A stretch of 7,876 nt of DNA from Scatomorpha merdavium (GTDB lineage Bacteria > Bacillota > Clostridia > Oscillospirales > Oscillospiraceae): assembly GCA_018711415.1 (NCBI GenBank), contig DVIJ01000136.1:1-7876 (forward strand). The letters run 5' to 3'. The notes under the pieces are model-generated. The model had not been told where the DNA came from, did not search any database, and saw nothing but the letters and a program-made list of their open reading frames with translations. Position numbers and translations under genes: made by a program. This document shows positions 1-6,411 of the stretch, in pieces. Position 1 is the stretch's first letter; each line of letters opens with the position of its first letter.

Positions 1-1
1 T

Positions 2-106
2 GGACAGTTTAATACAAAGGTATTAGACGTGCGATTAAACGTTCAGAATTTGCAAAACGTGATCATGGAGGTCGAGAAGCGCCGGTTTGGAACCGCTTAT
101 TCGTAA
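2..106 (+). CDS. C-terminal fragment of an unrecognised upstream gene (5' partial)
   Basis: One forward frame is open from the left edge to a TAA at 104-106, encoding about 34 residues that end in RRFGTAYS. The fragment has a charged, possibly helical stretch (VIMEVEKRRF). The stop lies only a few bases before a strong intrinsic terminator, which is what the end of a gene should look like. Codon use is AT-rich (TTA, AAT, GTA, TTG), unlike the GC-rich genes downstream. I do not recognise the family. A second forward frame is open from 13 to a TGA at 109-111, but it has a stop at 10-12 and no visible start, so it is less likely. The stretch could also be non-coding. Confidence 0.38.
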   Translation, partial: GQFNTKVLDVRLNVQNLQNVIMEVEKRRFGTAYS

Positions 107-110
107 AATG

Positions 111-149
111 AAAAGTCCTGAAACCGTGTGATTTCAGGACTTTTTTATT
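111..149 (+). terminator. Intrinsic terminator of the upstream gene
   Basis: A perfect 13-bp inverted repeat (AAAAGTCCTGAAA at 111-123, its complement at 132-144) encloses an 8-base loop and runs directly into a T-rich tract. It closes the upstream gene and insulates the regulator-transporter unit that starts about 70 bases later. Confidence 0.88.
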
Positions 150-192
150 TTTCCGTCCAATCGCGGGGCGTATTTGCAAATCTGGGTTTTTA

Positions 193-214
193 TTTAGTAA
201 AATTTTAGTAAAAT
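193..214 (+). repeat. 11-bp tandem repeat TTTAGTAAAAT x2, possible operator
   Basis: TTTAGTAAAAT occurs twice in tandem (193-203 and 204-214), ending just before the -35 box of the regulator promoter. Within it, TTTTAGTAAAA (203-213) is a palindrome around one central base. Its position suits either an operator for autoregulation by the LacI-type protein or an AT-rich UP element for RNA polymerase. The lack of a central CG step, usual in LacI-family operators, argues against the first option. Confidence 0.35.
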
Positions 215-217
215 ATA

Positions 218-245
218 TTGATTTCATGTCGAGGCCTGTTATAAT
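218..245 (+). promoter_or_regulatory. Sigma-A-type promoter for the lacI-family regulator
   Basis: The -35 box is TTGATT (218-223), the spacer 16 bp and the -10 box a perfect TATAAT (240-245). Transcription would start near 251-253, giving a leader of about 28 bases before the ATG at 280. The AT-rich stretch just upstream fits an active promoter. This placement also rules out the in-frame ATG at 226, which would lie upstream of the transcript start. Confidence 0.75.
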
Positions 246-267
246 TGAGCCAGATAGTTCGATTTTT

Positions 268-273
268 AGGGGG
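268..273 (+). promoter_or_regulatory. Ribosome binding site that fixes the regulator start
   Basis: AGGGGG lies six bases before the ATG at 280 and is the only Shine-Dalgarno-like sequence near either possible start. It selects ATG 280 over the in-frame ATG at 226. Confidence 0.75.
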
Positions 274-279
274 ATTCTA

Positions 280-1257
280 ATGGCGACCATTAAAGACGTT
301 GCTCAGGCTGCGCAGGTGTCGGCGGCGGCTGTCTCCAGAGTTTTGAATAAGGATGACAGTATCTCCGTCAGCCCCGAGGTGAGAACGCGCATATTCCAGG
401 CCGCGCATACGCTCGGTTACGTTTCGCCCAGGCAGCGCCGCGCCGCCGAGCACAAGACCCACCTCGTCATCGGAGTCGCAGATTGGCGCATCGTCCGCCC
501 GGACAGGCAAAACGTACGCCTCGCCTCCCTCAGCTGCCTAGTCCAGATGATGACCGATAGATACGACGTCTCCTTCACCCGCCTCGACTTCGGCCAGCCG
601 CAGAAGGTGGACGGCGTCATCGCCCTCAGCGCCTGCACGCCGGAGGAGATAGACTTTCTCCGCTCGCTCAGCTTCGCCATCGTGTTCGTGAACTCCGGAC
701 AGAGCAGCTACGAGTTCGACCAGGTCCAGGTCGATTTCAAAAAAGGCCAGGAGCAGATGACGGAATACCTGCTCGACCGCAAGCAGTACAAAAGCCTCGG
801 CTACATCGGCGGGATATACGAGGGCCAGAACTGGCGAATCGGCGTCAACCGTCTCGAGGGCCTCAAAGGTATCCTCTCCGCGCGGAACGCATATGACGAG
901 CGCTTTTTCCATATCGGCGAGATCAGCCGCGAGAGCGGCTATGCGCTGGCGAAACACGCCGTGGAGACCGGCGCCCTGCCCGAAGCCGTTCTGCTCGGCA
1001 GCGACGAGGTCGCTGAGGGCGCGCTCGAGGCCTTTCGAGAGCTCCGCGTCCGGGTCCCGAAAGACGTTGCAGTCGTCATTTACCACGATATACAGACGCT
1101 GGAGAGCAAGTGGCCCACCGGCACCTGTATCGAGATGTACCCTGACTACGTCTGGGAAAGCGCGCTCGACCTGCTCTTCGGCAGGATAAGCCAGCGGCGA
1201 AGCCAGGCCGTCACCGTTATGATGCCGCCGCACCTCAAAATAGGGGATACCGCCTGA
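280..1257 (+). CDS. LacI/GalR-family transcriptional regulator
   Basis: A DNA-binding regulator of 325 residues, close to normal LacI-family length. The N-terminus is a classic LacI helix-turn-helix (MATIKDVAQAAQVSAAAVSR, residues 1-20, followed by VLN). The rest resembles the periplasmic-binding-like effector domain of the Firmicutes GalR/MsmR branch (IGVADW, DGVIAL, YIGG, VPKDVAVV). The start at 280 follows a good ribosome binding site and preserves the usual short N-terminus; an in-frame ATG at 226 would add 18 unrelated residues. Oddities: the first recognition-helix positions are Ala-Ala-Ala rather than the common x-x-Thr; the hinge lacks the usual A-R-x-L stretch; and the GFDD-like ligand segment reads IYHD (267-270). 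It sits 71 bp upstream of the importer genes on the same strand with no terminator between, so it is probably their local regulator. The ligand cannot be read from sequence; a phosphorylated sugar or nucleoside is my guess. Confidence 0.93.
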   Translation: MATIKDVAQAAQVSAAAVSRVLNKDDSISVSPEVRTRIFQAAHTLGYVSPRQRRAAEHKTHLVIGVADWRIVRPDRQNVRLASLSCLVQMMTDRYDVSFTRLDFGQPQKVDGVIALSACTPEEIDFLRSLSFAIVFVNSGQSSYEFDQVQVDFKKGQEQMTEYLLDRKQYKSLGYIGGIYEGQNWRIGVNRLEGLKGILSARNAYDERFFHIGEISRESGYALAKHAVETGALPEAVLLGSDEVAEGALEAFRELRVRVPKDVAVVIYHDIQTLESKWPTGTCIEMYPDYVWESALDLLFGRISQRRSQAVTVMMPPHLKIGDTA

Positions 1258-1267
1258 TGGATTGCAG

Positions 1268-1308
1268 GAGGCTCAGCCTCTTACAATAGATAGATCGACC
1301 TTTACAAT
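1268..1308 (+). promoter_or_regulatory. Candidate operator/promoter block before phnD
   Basis: The 70-bp gap between regulator and binding-protein genes holds a palindrome GAGGCT-C-AGCCTC (1268-1280) and two copies of TTACAAT (1281-1287 and 1302-1308) spaced 21 bp apart, about two helical turns. TTACAA with TACAAT (1303-1308) at a 16-bp spacing could act as a weak promoter, though its transcript would begin almost at the ribosome binding site. The palindrome is a candidate site for the LacI-type regulator. All of this is positional inference. Confidence 0.32.
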
Positions 1309-1328
1309 TAAATTTAAGGAGGAACATC

Positions 1329-2408
1329 ATGAAAAAGACACTCGCGTTCCTGCTGGCTGCAGTTCTCTGCGTCGGTCTGCTGGCAGGCTGTGGCACGGAA
1401 GAACCTTCGACCACGCCAGAGGGCAGCGACCCCGCCGGCTCCACCGAGCCCGAAGGCAACCAGAAAATCGACACCCTGCGCGTAGCCTTCGTTCCGTCCA
1501 GAGAACCGGATGAGATCATCACCGCCACCGAACCGCTCAAGCAGCTGCTGACCGACGAGCTCGCCAAGCTCGGCTACGACGTCGGTGAGGTCGATATCAC
1601 CGTCGGCACCAGCTACGAGGCTGTCGGCGAGGCGCTGTCCGCCGGCACTGCGGACGTCGGCCTCATCCCCGGCGGCACCTACGTTCTCTATGACGACGGC
1701 TGCGACGTCATCCTCACCGCCACCCGCGACGGCCTGTCCATCGACTCCGACAGCGCCAAGGATTGGAACGACAACGCCCCCACTGAGCCCACCACCGAGC
1801 AGGTCACCAGCTACCGCGCCCTGATGATCGCCGGTCCCTCCGAGAAGGGCCAGGAACTCGCCGCCAAGATAAACGCCGGTGAAGAGCTCACCTGGGAGGA
1901 CGTCAGCAGCGCCAACTGGTCCGTCGCCAACTCCTCCTCCCCCGCCGGCTACATCTACCCCTCCCTCTGGCTGCAGGAGAACTTCGGCAAGAACATAACC
2001 GACCTGCCCCACGCCGTCCAGTCCGACTCCTACGGCAGCGCCTTCGCTCGCCTTGCCTCGGGCCAGGTTGACATCCTATGCACCTACGCCGACGCCCGCC
2101 GCGACTATGAGGACGAGTGGACCTCCGAGTACGCCATGACCAACAGCATCTGGGACGACACCGCCGTTGTCGGCGTCACCCCCGCCATCTATAACGACAC
2201 CATCAGCGTGAGCAAGACCTCCCCCATTATGACCGACGACTTCAGGCAGGCCCTCATAGACGCCTTCATCAACATCGGCAACACCGAGGAGGGCAAGGCG
2301 GTCATCGCTATCTACAGCCACAACGGCTACCTGCCCGCGCAGAGCTCCGATTATGACTCCGAGCGCGCCGCCCAGGAGATGATCCAGTCCCTCAACAGCG
2401 CCGGCTGA
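1329..2408 (+). CDS. phnD: Phosphonate-type ABC transporter substrate-binding lipoprotein (PhnD-like)
   Basis: The extracellular substrate-capturing component of the ABC importer encoded by the next three genes, 359 residues. A lipoprotein signal peptide is clear: MKK, a hydrophobic core and lipobox LLAGC with Cys21 as the lipid anchor. An acidic Ser/Thr/Pro/Gly-rich linker follows (about 22-46). The mature domain starts DTLRVAFVPSREPDE and shows PhnD-family features: the VPSREP turn (55-60), GTADVGLIPGGTYVLY (106-121), NSSSPAGYIYP (201-211), which lines up with the phosphonate-binding Ser/Thr-Gly loop of E. coli PhnD, and QVDILCTYADAR (246-257). AAGGAGG (1316-1322) lies six bases before the ATG. 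The family binds phosphonates, phosphite, phosphate or phosphate esters, so the actual ligand is open. The loop differs from E. coli STSG by a Pro-Ala insertion, a pattern I associate with Firmicutes homologues from memory. A hairpin after the stop may keep its mRNA more abundant than the downstream genes. Confidence 0.9.
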   Translation: MKKTLAFLLAAVLCVGLLAGCGTEEPSTTPEGSDPAGSTEPEGNQKIDTLRVAFVPSREPDEIITATEPLKQLLTDELAKLGYDVGEVDITVGTSYEAVGEALSAGTADVGLIPGGTYVLYDDGCDVILTATRDGLSIDSDSAKDWNDNAPTEPTTEQVTSYRALMIAGPSEKGQELAAKINAGEELTWEDVSSANWSVANSSSPAGYIYPSLWLQENFGKNITDLPHAVQSDSYGSAFARLASGQVDILCTYADARRDYEDEWTSEYAMTNSIWDDTAVVGVTPAIYNDTISVSKTSPIMTDDFRQALIDAFINIGNTEEGKAVIAIYSHNGYLPAQSSDYDSERAAQEMIQSLNSAG

Positions 2409-2433
2409 TTCTTTTCAATACCATTTTCTCCGG

Positions 2434-2465
2434 TGAGGGAGGGAGGCCTCGGCTTTCCTCCCTCA
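2434..2465 (+). promoter_or_regulatory. Intercistronic hairpin between phnD and phnC
   Basis: Bases 2434-2447 pair with 2452-2465 in a 14-bp stem (12 Watson-Crick pairs and two G-T pairs) closed by a CTCG loop. Only three T residues follow, so it is not a convincing full terminator. Such hairpins after a binding-protein gene commonly protect the upstream mRNA 3' end or partly attenuate transcription, giving more binding protein than ATPase and permease. The 3' arm overlaps an alternative hairpin that covers the phnC ribosome binding site. Confidence 0.7.
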
Positions 2466-2478
2466 TTTGGAATGAGGG
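2460..2478 (+). promoter_or_regulatory. Alternative hairpin sequestering the phnC ribosome binding site
   Basis: CCCTCATT (2460-2467) is complementary to AATGAGGG (2471-2478) with a three-base loop TGG. The 3' arm contains most of the phnC Shine-Dalgarno sequence GAGGGG (2474-2479). The 5' arm shares 2460-2465 with the larger hairpin just upstream, so the two structures cannot form together: the large one leaves the binding site free, the small one hides it. No energies were computed. Confidence 0.45.
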
Positions 2479-2485
2479 GATAGCT

Positions 2486-3238
2486 ATGATAGAGTTCAAA
2501 AACGTAAGCAAAAAATACCCCAACGGCTTTGAAGCGCTCAAGGACATAGATCTCACCATAGAACAGGGAGAATTCGTCGCCATAATCGGACTTTCCGGAG
2601 CTGGCAAGTCCACGCTTATCAGGACGATAAACCGTATGCACGACATCAGCTCCGGGACGCTTACTGTGGACGGAACGGACGTCATGTCTCTGCACGGCAG
2701 GAGCCTGCGCTCCTTCCGGCGGGGCATCGGCATGATCTTCCAGTCCTTCAACCTCATAACACGAACGACGGTCATAAAGAACGTGCTCACGGCCTTTGTG
2801 CCGGATCTGCCCTGGTGGCGAGCGACCTTCGGCATCTTCACGAAGGACGAAAAGCTCCGCGCGCTGGACGCTCTGGACAAGGTCGCCATACTGGACAAGG
2901 CCTTTGTCAGAGCCGACCAGCTCTCCGGCGGGCAGCAGCAGCGCGTTGCCCTCGCCAGGACGCTCGCCCAGGACCCGCAGATCATCCTAGCAGACGAACC
3001 CGTGGCCTCGCTCGACCCCGTCACCGCCAGGCAGGTCATGGACGACTTCAAGCGCATCAACAGGGATATGAACATCACCGTGCTCATAAACATACACCAC
3101 GTCGAACTCGCCCTGCAGTACGCCAGCCGCGTTGTAGGCATACGCTCGGGCGAGATCGTGTACGACGGCCCCGTGGAAAAGGTCACGCAGGAGGTGCTCG
3201 ACTCCATCTATCAGGGCGGAGAGGAGAGCGCGGTATGA
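2486..3238 (+). CDS. phnC: Phosphonate-type ABC transporter ATP-binding protein (PhnC-like)
   Basis: The cytoplasmic ATPase that powers the importer, 250 residues, normal PhnC length. All catalytic motifs are intact: Walker A GLSGAGKST (35-43), Q-loop Gln86 in MIFQSFNL, ABC signature LSGGQQQR (146-153), Walker B IILADEP (166-172) with catalytic Glu171, D-loop SLDP (175-178) and switch His204 in NIHHVELA. The Q-loop context and INIHHVE near the H-loop are typical of PhnC proteins. The ATG follows GAGGGG (2474-2479) by six bases, and that site may be masked by local RNA structure. Its stop overlaps the next start (ATGA, 3235-3238), which implies translational coupling to the first permease gene. 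Confidence 0.95.
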   Translation: MIEFKNVSKKYPNGFEALKDIDLTIEQGEFVAIIGLSGAGKSTLIRTINRMHDISSGTLTVDGTDVMSLHGRSLRSFRRGIGMIFQSFNLITRTTVIKNVLTAFVPDLPWWRATFGIFTKDEKLRALDALDKVAILDKAFVRADQLSGGQQQRVALARTLAQDPQIILADEPVASLDPVTARQVMDDFKRINRDMNITVLINIHHVELALQYASRVVGIRSGEIVYDGPVEKVTQEVLDSIYQGGEESAV

Positions 3239-4056
3239 GCCTATACGACAAGATATTCCCACCCAAGACGATAACGCTCGCCAATGGCAAAGTGGTCAAA
3301 AAGCCCCGCTCACGAATGCCGCTCGTCGTGCTCGTGCTGCTGGGCATGACCGTCGTCTCCGTGCGCGTCACCGGCTTTGACATGACGGTGCTGGTCACGA
3401 GGATACGCGAGTTCTTTGTCATCCTTGGCGACATGATACCCCCGGAGTGGAACTACATGCCGCAGATCTGGCAGCCGCTTTTCGACACCATCAAGATGTC
3501 GCTGCTCGGTTCGTTCATCGGCTCGGTGCTGGTCGTACCCTTCGCCATGCTTGCCTCAACGAACATCATCCACAACAGGGTCGTCGTGAGCGCGATGCGC
3601 CTGCTGCTGGGCATTATCCGCACTCTGCCGACGCTGGTCTCCGCGCTTATCGCAACCTATGTGTTCGGCCTCGGCACCCTTGCGGGTACCACTGCCATCG
3701 CTATCTTCACCTTTGCCTACATAGGCAAGATACTCTATGAGGAGATAGAGACGGTGGACATGGGCCCCTTTGAGGCAATGGAGGCCATGGGCGCCACCAA
3801 GACCCGCGCCTTTATAAGCGCAATCGTACCCCAGGTGCTGCCCAGCTATCTCTCCAACTGCCTGTTCTGCTTCGAGGGCAACGTGCGCTACGCCTCGATC
3901 CTCGGCTACGTCGGAGCGGGCGGCCTCGGCCTCATCCTCAACGAGAAAATCGGCTGGCGCGAATACGCCAGCGTAGGCATGATACTCCTGGCCCTGTTCG
4001 TCACGGTCTTTGTCATTGAGACCATCAGCCGTGCGGCGAGAAAACGCCTGGTTTGA
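3235..4056 (+). CDS. phnE: Phosphonate-type ABC transporter permease, first copy (PhnE-like)
   Basis: An inner-membrane permease subunit of 273 residues. A basic cytoplasmic N-terminus (1-27) precedes a first membrane helix (about 28-48); further helices lie near 86-108, 119-145, 149-168, and in the C-terminal region after the coupling loop. The EAA coupling loop that contacts the ATPase is clear (EAMEAMGATKTRAFISAIVP, 180-199). Downstream, NVRYASILGYVGAGGLG is the conserved PhnE pore-region signature. The start overlaps the phnC stop by four bases and follows GGAGAGGAG (3218-3226). The same reading frame stays open far upstream through phnC, but that is a GC-rich frame artefact. It probably pairs with the second permease as a heterodimer. 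Confidence 0.94.
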   Translation: MSLYDKIFPPKTITLANGKVVKKPRSRMPLVVLVLLGMTVVSVRVTGFDMTVLVTRIREFFVILGDMIPPEWNYMPQIWQPLFDTIKMSLLGSFIGSVLVVPFAMLASTNIIHNRVVVSAMRLLLGIIRTLPTLVSALIATYVFGLGTLAGTTAIAIFTFAYIGKILYEEIETVDMGPFEAMEAMGATKTRAFISAIVPQVLPSYLSNCLFCFEGNVRYASILGYVGAGGLGLILNEKIGWREYASVGMILLALFVTVFVIETISRAARKRLV

Positions 4057-4060
4057 GGGG
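4055..4060 (+). promoter_or_regulatory. Ribosome binding site that fixes the second permease start
   Basis: GAGGGG overlaps the stop codon of the first permease gene and lies nine bases before ATG 4070. It favours that start over an in-frame ATG at 4010, which would add 20 residues overlapping the upstream gene and has no comparable binding site. Confidence 0.6.
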
Positions 4061-4069
4061 GCTGCCGAT

Positions 4070-4879
4070 ATGAACGAAAGAATAGCTGCCGCCTACGCCG
4101 CAAGGCCGAAGCGCTGGGTGTTCGAACTGGCAGTGGCCGCCGTGGTGCTCGTGCTGCTGGTGTGGAGCGCCAGCGCCGTGGAGACGGCCGGGACCACGCA
4201 GAACGGCGCGGTCATAGCCCTGAACATACTCAAGGGCATCTTCAATCCGGACAGGGACCTGCTCTTCAACTTTACCACCCAGGGCGTACCCTACCTGCTG
4301 CTCGAGACCATCTGCATAGCCTTCCTCGGCACGGTCGTGGGCGCGATAATCTCCATACCCCTGGCCTTTATCTCCGCGTCGAACTTGACGCCGAAGCCTG
4401 TCGCCTTCGTGGGCCGCATAGCCATCATGGCCATACGCACTGTGCCGGCCTTCGTCTACGGGCTGATGTTCATCCGCGTAACTGGTCCCGGCGCATTCGC
4501 GGGCCTGCTCACCATGTCGCTGTGCTCTGTGGGCATGGTCAGCAAGATGTATATCGAGGCCATCGAGGACCTGGACGTCCACGTCCTCGAGTCCCTGGAC
4601 GCCGCCGGCTGCACCACCTGGCAGAAGATACGCTACGGCATACTGCCGCAGCTCATGCCGAACTTCGCCTCCACGGCCATCTACCGCTTCGACATAAACC
4701 TGCGCGACGCCACCGTGCTCGGCCTGGTCGGCGCGGGCGGCATAGGCGCGCCCCTCATCTTCGCCATGAACTCCTACCGCTGGGAGGAAGCCGGGGCGAT
4801 ACTCGCCGGGCTCATCGTGCTCGTGCTCATCATAGAGTGGATATCCACCAAGATCCGCGTCAAGCTGGCGAGGGGCTGA
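4070..4879 (+). CDS. phnE: Phosphonate-type ABC transporter permease, second copy (PhnE-like)
   Basis: A second, divergent PhnE-type membrane subunit, 269 residues. The first helix is about 16-36, followed by an outward segment and then the BPD transmembrane domain (about 72-265). The EAA-type loop reads ESLDAAGCTTWQKIRYGILP (174-193), and the family signature INLRDATVLGLVGAGGIG follows. RTVPAFVYGL (123-132) corresponds to RTLPTLVSAL in the first copy. The two permeases are clearly related but far from identical, so this is an old duplication or paired-gene design rather than a recent copy. The gap to the previous gene is 13 bp and to the next gene 2 bp, so all are translated as one block. 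Confidence 0.93.
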   Translation: MNERIAAAYAARPKRWVFELAVAAVVLVLLVWSASAVETAGTTQNGAVIALNILKGIFNPDRDLLFNFTTQGVPYLLLETICIAFLGTVVGAIISIPLAFISASNLTPKPVAFVGRIAIMAIRTVPAFVYGLMFIRVTGPGAFAGLLTMSLCSVGMVSKMYIEAIEDLDVHVLESLDAAGCTTWQKIRYGILPQLMPNFASTAIYRFDINLRDATVLGLVGAGGIGAPLIFAMNSYRWEEAGAILAGLIVLVLIIEWISTKIRVKLARG

Positions 4880-4881
4880 GT

Positions 4882-6402
4882 ATGGCAAGAAAATTCCGTA
4901 TCTACTATACCTCGGACACACACGGCCACATCTTCCCCGTGAACTACGCGGGCAACTGCCCGGAGGACAGCGGGCTGCTCAACATCGCGCAGGAGCTCGA
5001 AAAAGACGGGAACACGCTTGTGCTGGACGGAGGCGACTCGCTCCAAGGTACGCCGCTCACTCAGTTCTACCTCGAGCACCGGGACAGCTGGAAACCGCAT
5101 CCCGTCGCCGCTGCCTTCAACGCCATGGGGCTCGACTGCTTCACGCTCGGCAACCACGACTTCAACTTCGGCTACGAGGCCCTGCGCGGCTATATAGACG
5201 CCATGGAGGCCGAGTGTCTCTGCGCGAATCTCGTGGACCTCGGCGGCGAACTCAGAATAAGGCCCTGGGCGCTGCGCAGACTGGAGAACGGACTGCGCGT
5301 CGGCATAACCGGGGTAGTCACGGACTTTGTGAACGTCTGGGAGCAGCCGCAGAACCTTGAAAAGCTGCGCATAACAGACGCCTTTGAAGCGGCGAAGCTC
5401 GCGCTGGAGCAGCTCGCGCCGCTCTGCGACCTGAGCGTATGCATCTACCACGGCGGCTTCGAGGAGGAGCTCGACACAGGCCGCGTGCTCTCCGACAGCG
5501 GCGAGAACATCGCCTGCCGCATAGCCCGTGAGCTGGACTACGACCTGCTCCTTACCGGACACCAGCACATGGCCGTCGAGGGTGTGGAGCTGGGCGGCAC
5601 ATACTCGGTCCAGCCGCCGGCGAACGCCGGTGAATACCTGCTGCTCAACGGTCTGGAGGAGGCCGGCCGCATCCGCTTCAAGTCGCGCCTGCTGCGCGCT
5701 GGCGGCGAGCACGGCCAGGAGCCCTATGCCAGACTTCTGCCGCTCGAGGAGGAGGTACAGCGTTGGCTGGACAGCCCCGTCGGAGTACTGGAGATACCTC
5801 TGCCCCCGGAAGGCAAGCTCGAGGCCGCGCTCTGCGGCAGCCGCGTGGCGGAGCTCTTCAATCGCGTGCAGCTGGACGCCACGGGCGCGGACTTCTCCTG
5901 CACCAGCCTGGGCAATGACCCCGTGGGACTCTCTTCGCCCGTCACGATGCGAGGGATAACCGCAGCCTATCTCTTTGCCAACACCCTCGTGGTGCTGGAG
6001 GTGACGGCAGAGGTCCTGCGCTCCTGCCTTGAGCGATGCGCGGCCTATTTTACGCTCAGGGACGGGAAGCCGGAGGTCTCCGAGGCCTTCCTGCTCCCGA
6101 AGATAGAGCACTATAACTACGACTTCTACTCCGGACTCCACTACACCTTCGACCTGCGGCGGCCCGTGGGGAGCCGCGTGGTCGCTCTCACTCTGCCGGA
6201 TGGCTCGCCTCTCGGCCCCGGGAAGTACAGACTGGTCACGAGCAACTACCGCGCCACCGGGACCGGCGGCTACGACGCGCTCCGGCGCTGCCCCGTACTC
6301 TGGCGCGGCGGCACCGAGATGCCCGATCTCACTGCCGCCTACGTTCGCCGGCACAGTCCTATGAGCATCGGCCGCTGCGGGCCACAGAGAGTGCTCTGGT
6401 GA
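4882..6402 (+). CDS. Cytoplasmic 5'-nucleotidase/CpdB-superfamily metallophosphoesterase
   Basis: A two-domain phosphoester hydrolase of 506 residues. The N-terminal calcineurin-like domain carries the di-metal ligands: TSDTHGH (10-16; D12, H14), DGGDSLQG (49-56; D52), GNHDFNFG (90-97; N91, H92), YHGG (189-192; H190) and TGHQH (225-229; H227, H229). The C-terminal 5'-nucleotidase domain (about 290-500) shows the substrate-clamp features GADFSCTSLGND, SGLHYTFDLRRPVGSRV and SNYRATGTGGY. From memory of the family, GNH(E/D)FN, GHQH and NYRA are closer to CpdB/YfkN (2',3'-cyclic-nucleotide phosphodiesterase/3'-nucleotidase) than to UshA, which has GNHEFD and GHSQ. UshA and CpdB are exported, but here the protein starts directly with MARKFRIYYTSD and has no signal peptide, so it should act in the cytoplasm. 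AGGGG (4871-4875) lies six bases before ATG 4882, only 2 bp after the permease stop, so it is co-translated with the importer and probably acts on the imported compound. Confidence 0.9.
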   Translation: MARKFRIYYTSDTHGHIFPVNYAGNCPEDSGLLNIAQELEKDGNTLVLDGGDSLQGTPLTQFYLEHRDSWKPHPVAAAFNAMGLDCFTLGNHDFNFGYEALRGYIDAMEAECLCANLVDLGGELRIRPWALRRLENGLRVGITGVVTDFVNVWEQPQNLEKLRITDAFEAAKLALEQLAPLCDLSVCIYHGGFEEELDTGRVLSDSGENIACRIARELDYDLLLTGHQHMAVEGVELGGTYSVQPPANAGEYLLLNGLEEAGRIRFKSRLLRAGGEHGQEPYARLLPLEEEVQRWLDSPVGVLEIPLPPEGKLEAALCGSRVAELFNRVQLDATGADFSCTSLGNDPVGLSSPVTMRGITAAYLFANTLVVLEVTAEVLRSCLERCAAYFTLRDGKPEVSEAFLLPKIEHYNYDFYSGLHYTFDLRRPVGSRVVALTLPDGSPLGPGKYRLVTSNYRATGTGGYDALRRCPVLWRGGTEMPDLTAAYVRRHSPMSIGRCGPQRVLW

Positions 6403-6411
6403 AGCACGGCC

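Noticed and set aside
226..279. Earlier in-frame ATG for the regulator
   Set aside because: It overlaps the promoter spacer, lies upstream of the predicted transcript start, lacks a ribosome binding site and adds residues before the conserved LacI-family N-terminus.
1..279. Riboswitch, CRISPR array, tRNA or mobile-element end in the AT-rich left region
   Set aside because: Beyond the terminator, short repeats and promoter, I saw no multi-stem aptamer-like structure, spaced repeats, tRNA fold or transposon inverted ends.
538..1233. A 231-residue reverse frame inside the regulator gene, and similar reverse frames in phnD (1314-2012)
   Set aside because: Both are antisense to well-supported genes, with Val/Gly/Ala/Asp-rich low-information sequence and no family features.
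2409..2485. Intrinsic terminator ending transcription after phnD
   Set aside because: The hairpin is strong but only three T residues follow, and phnC must be transcribed with phnD; partial attenuation or mRNA stabilisation is more likely.
2815..3234. Upstream extension of the first permease frame inside phnC
   Set aside because: It is an Arg-rich shadow of the ATPase gene; the ATGA overlap at 3235 gives the normal PhnE N-terminus.
4162..4881. Upstream extension of the phosphoesterase frame through the second permease gene
   Set aside because: The translated extension is His/Arg-rich out-of-frame reading of phnE2; the true start at 4882 has its own ribosome binding site and immediately precedes the first metal-binding motif.
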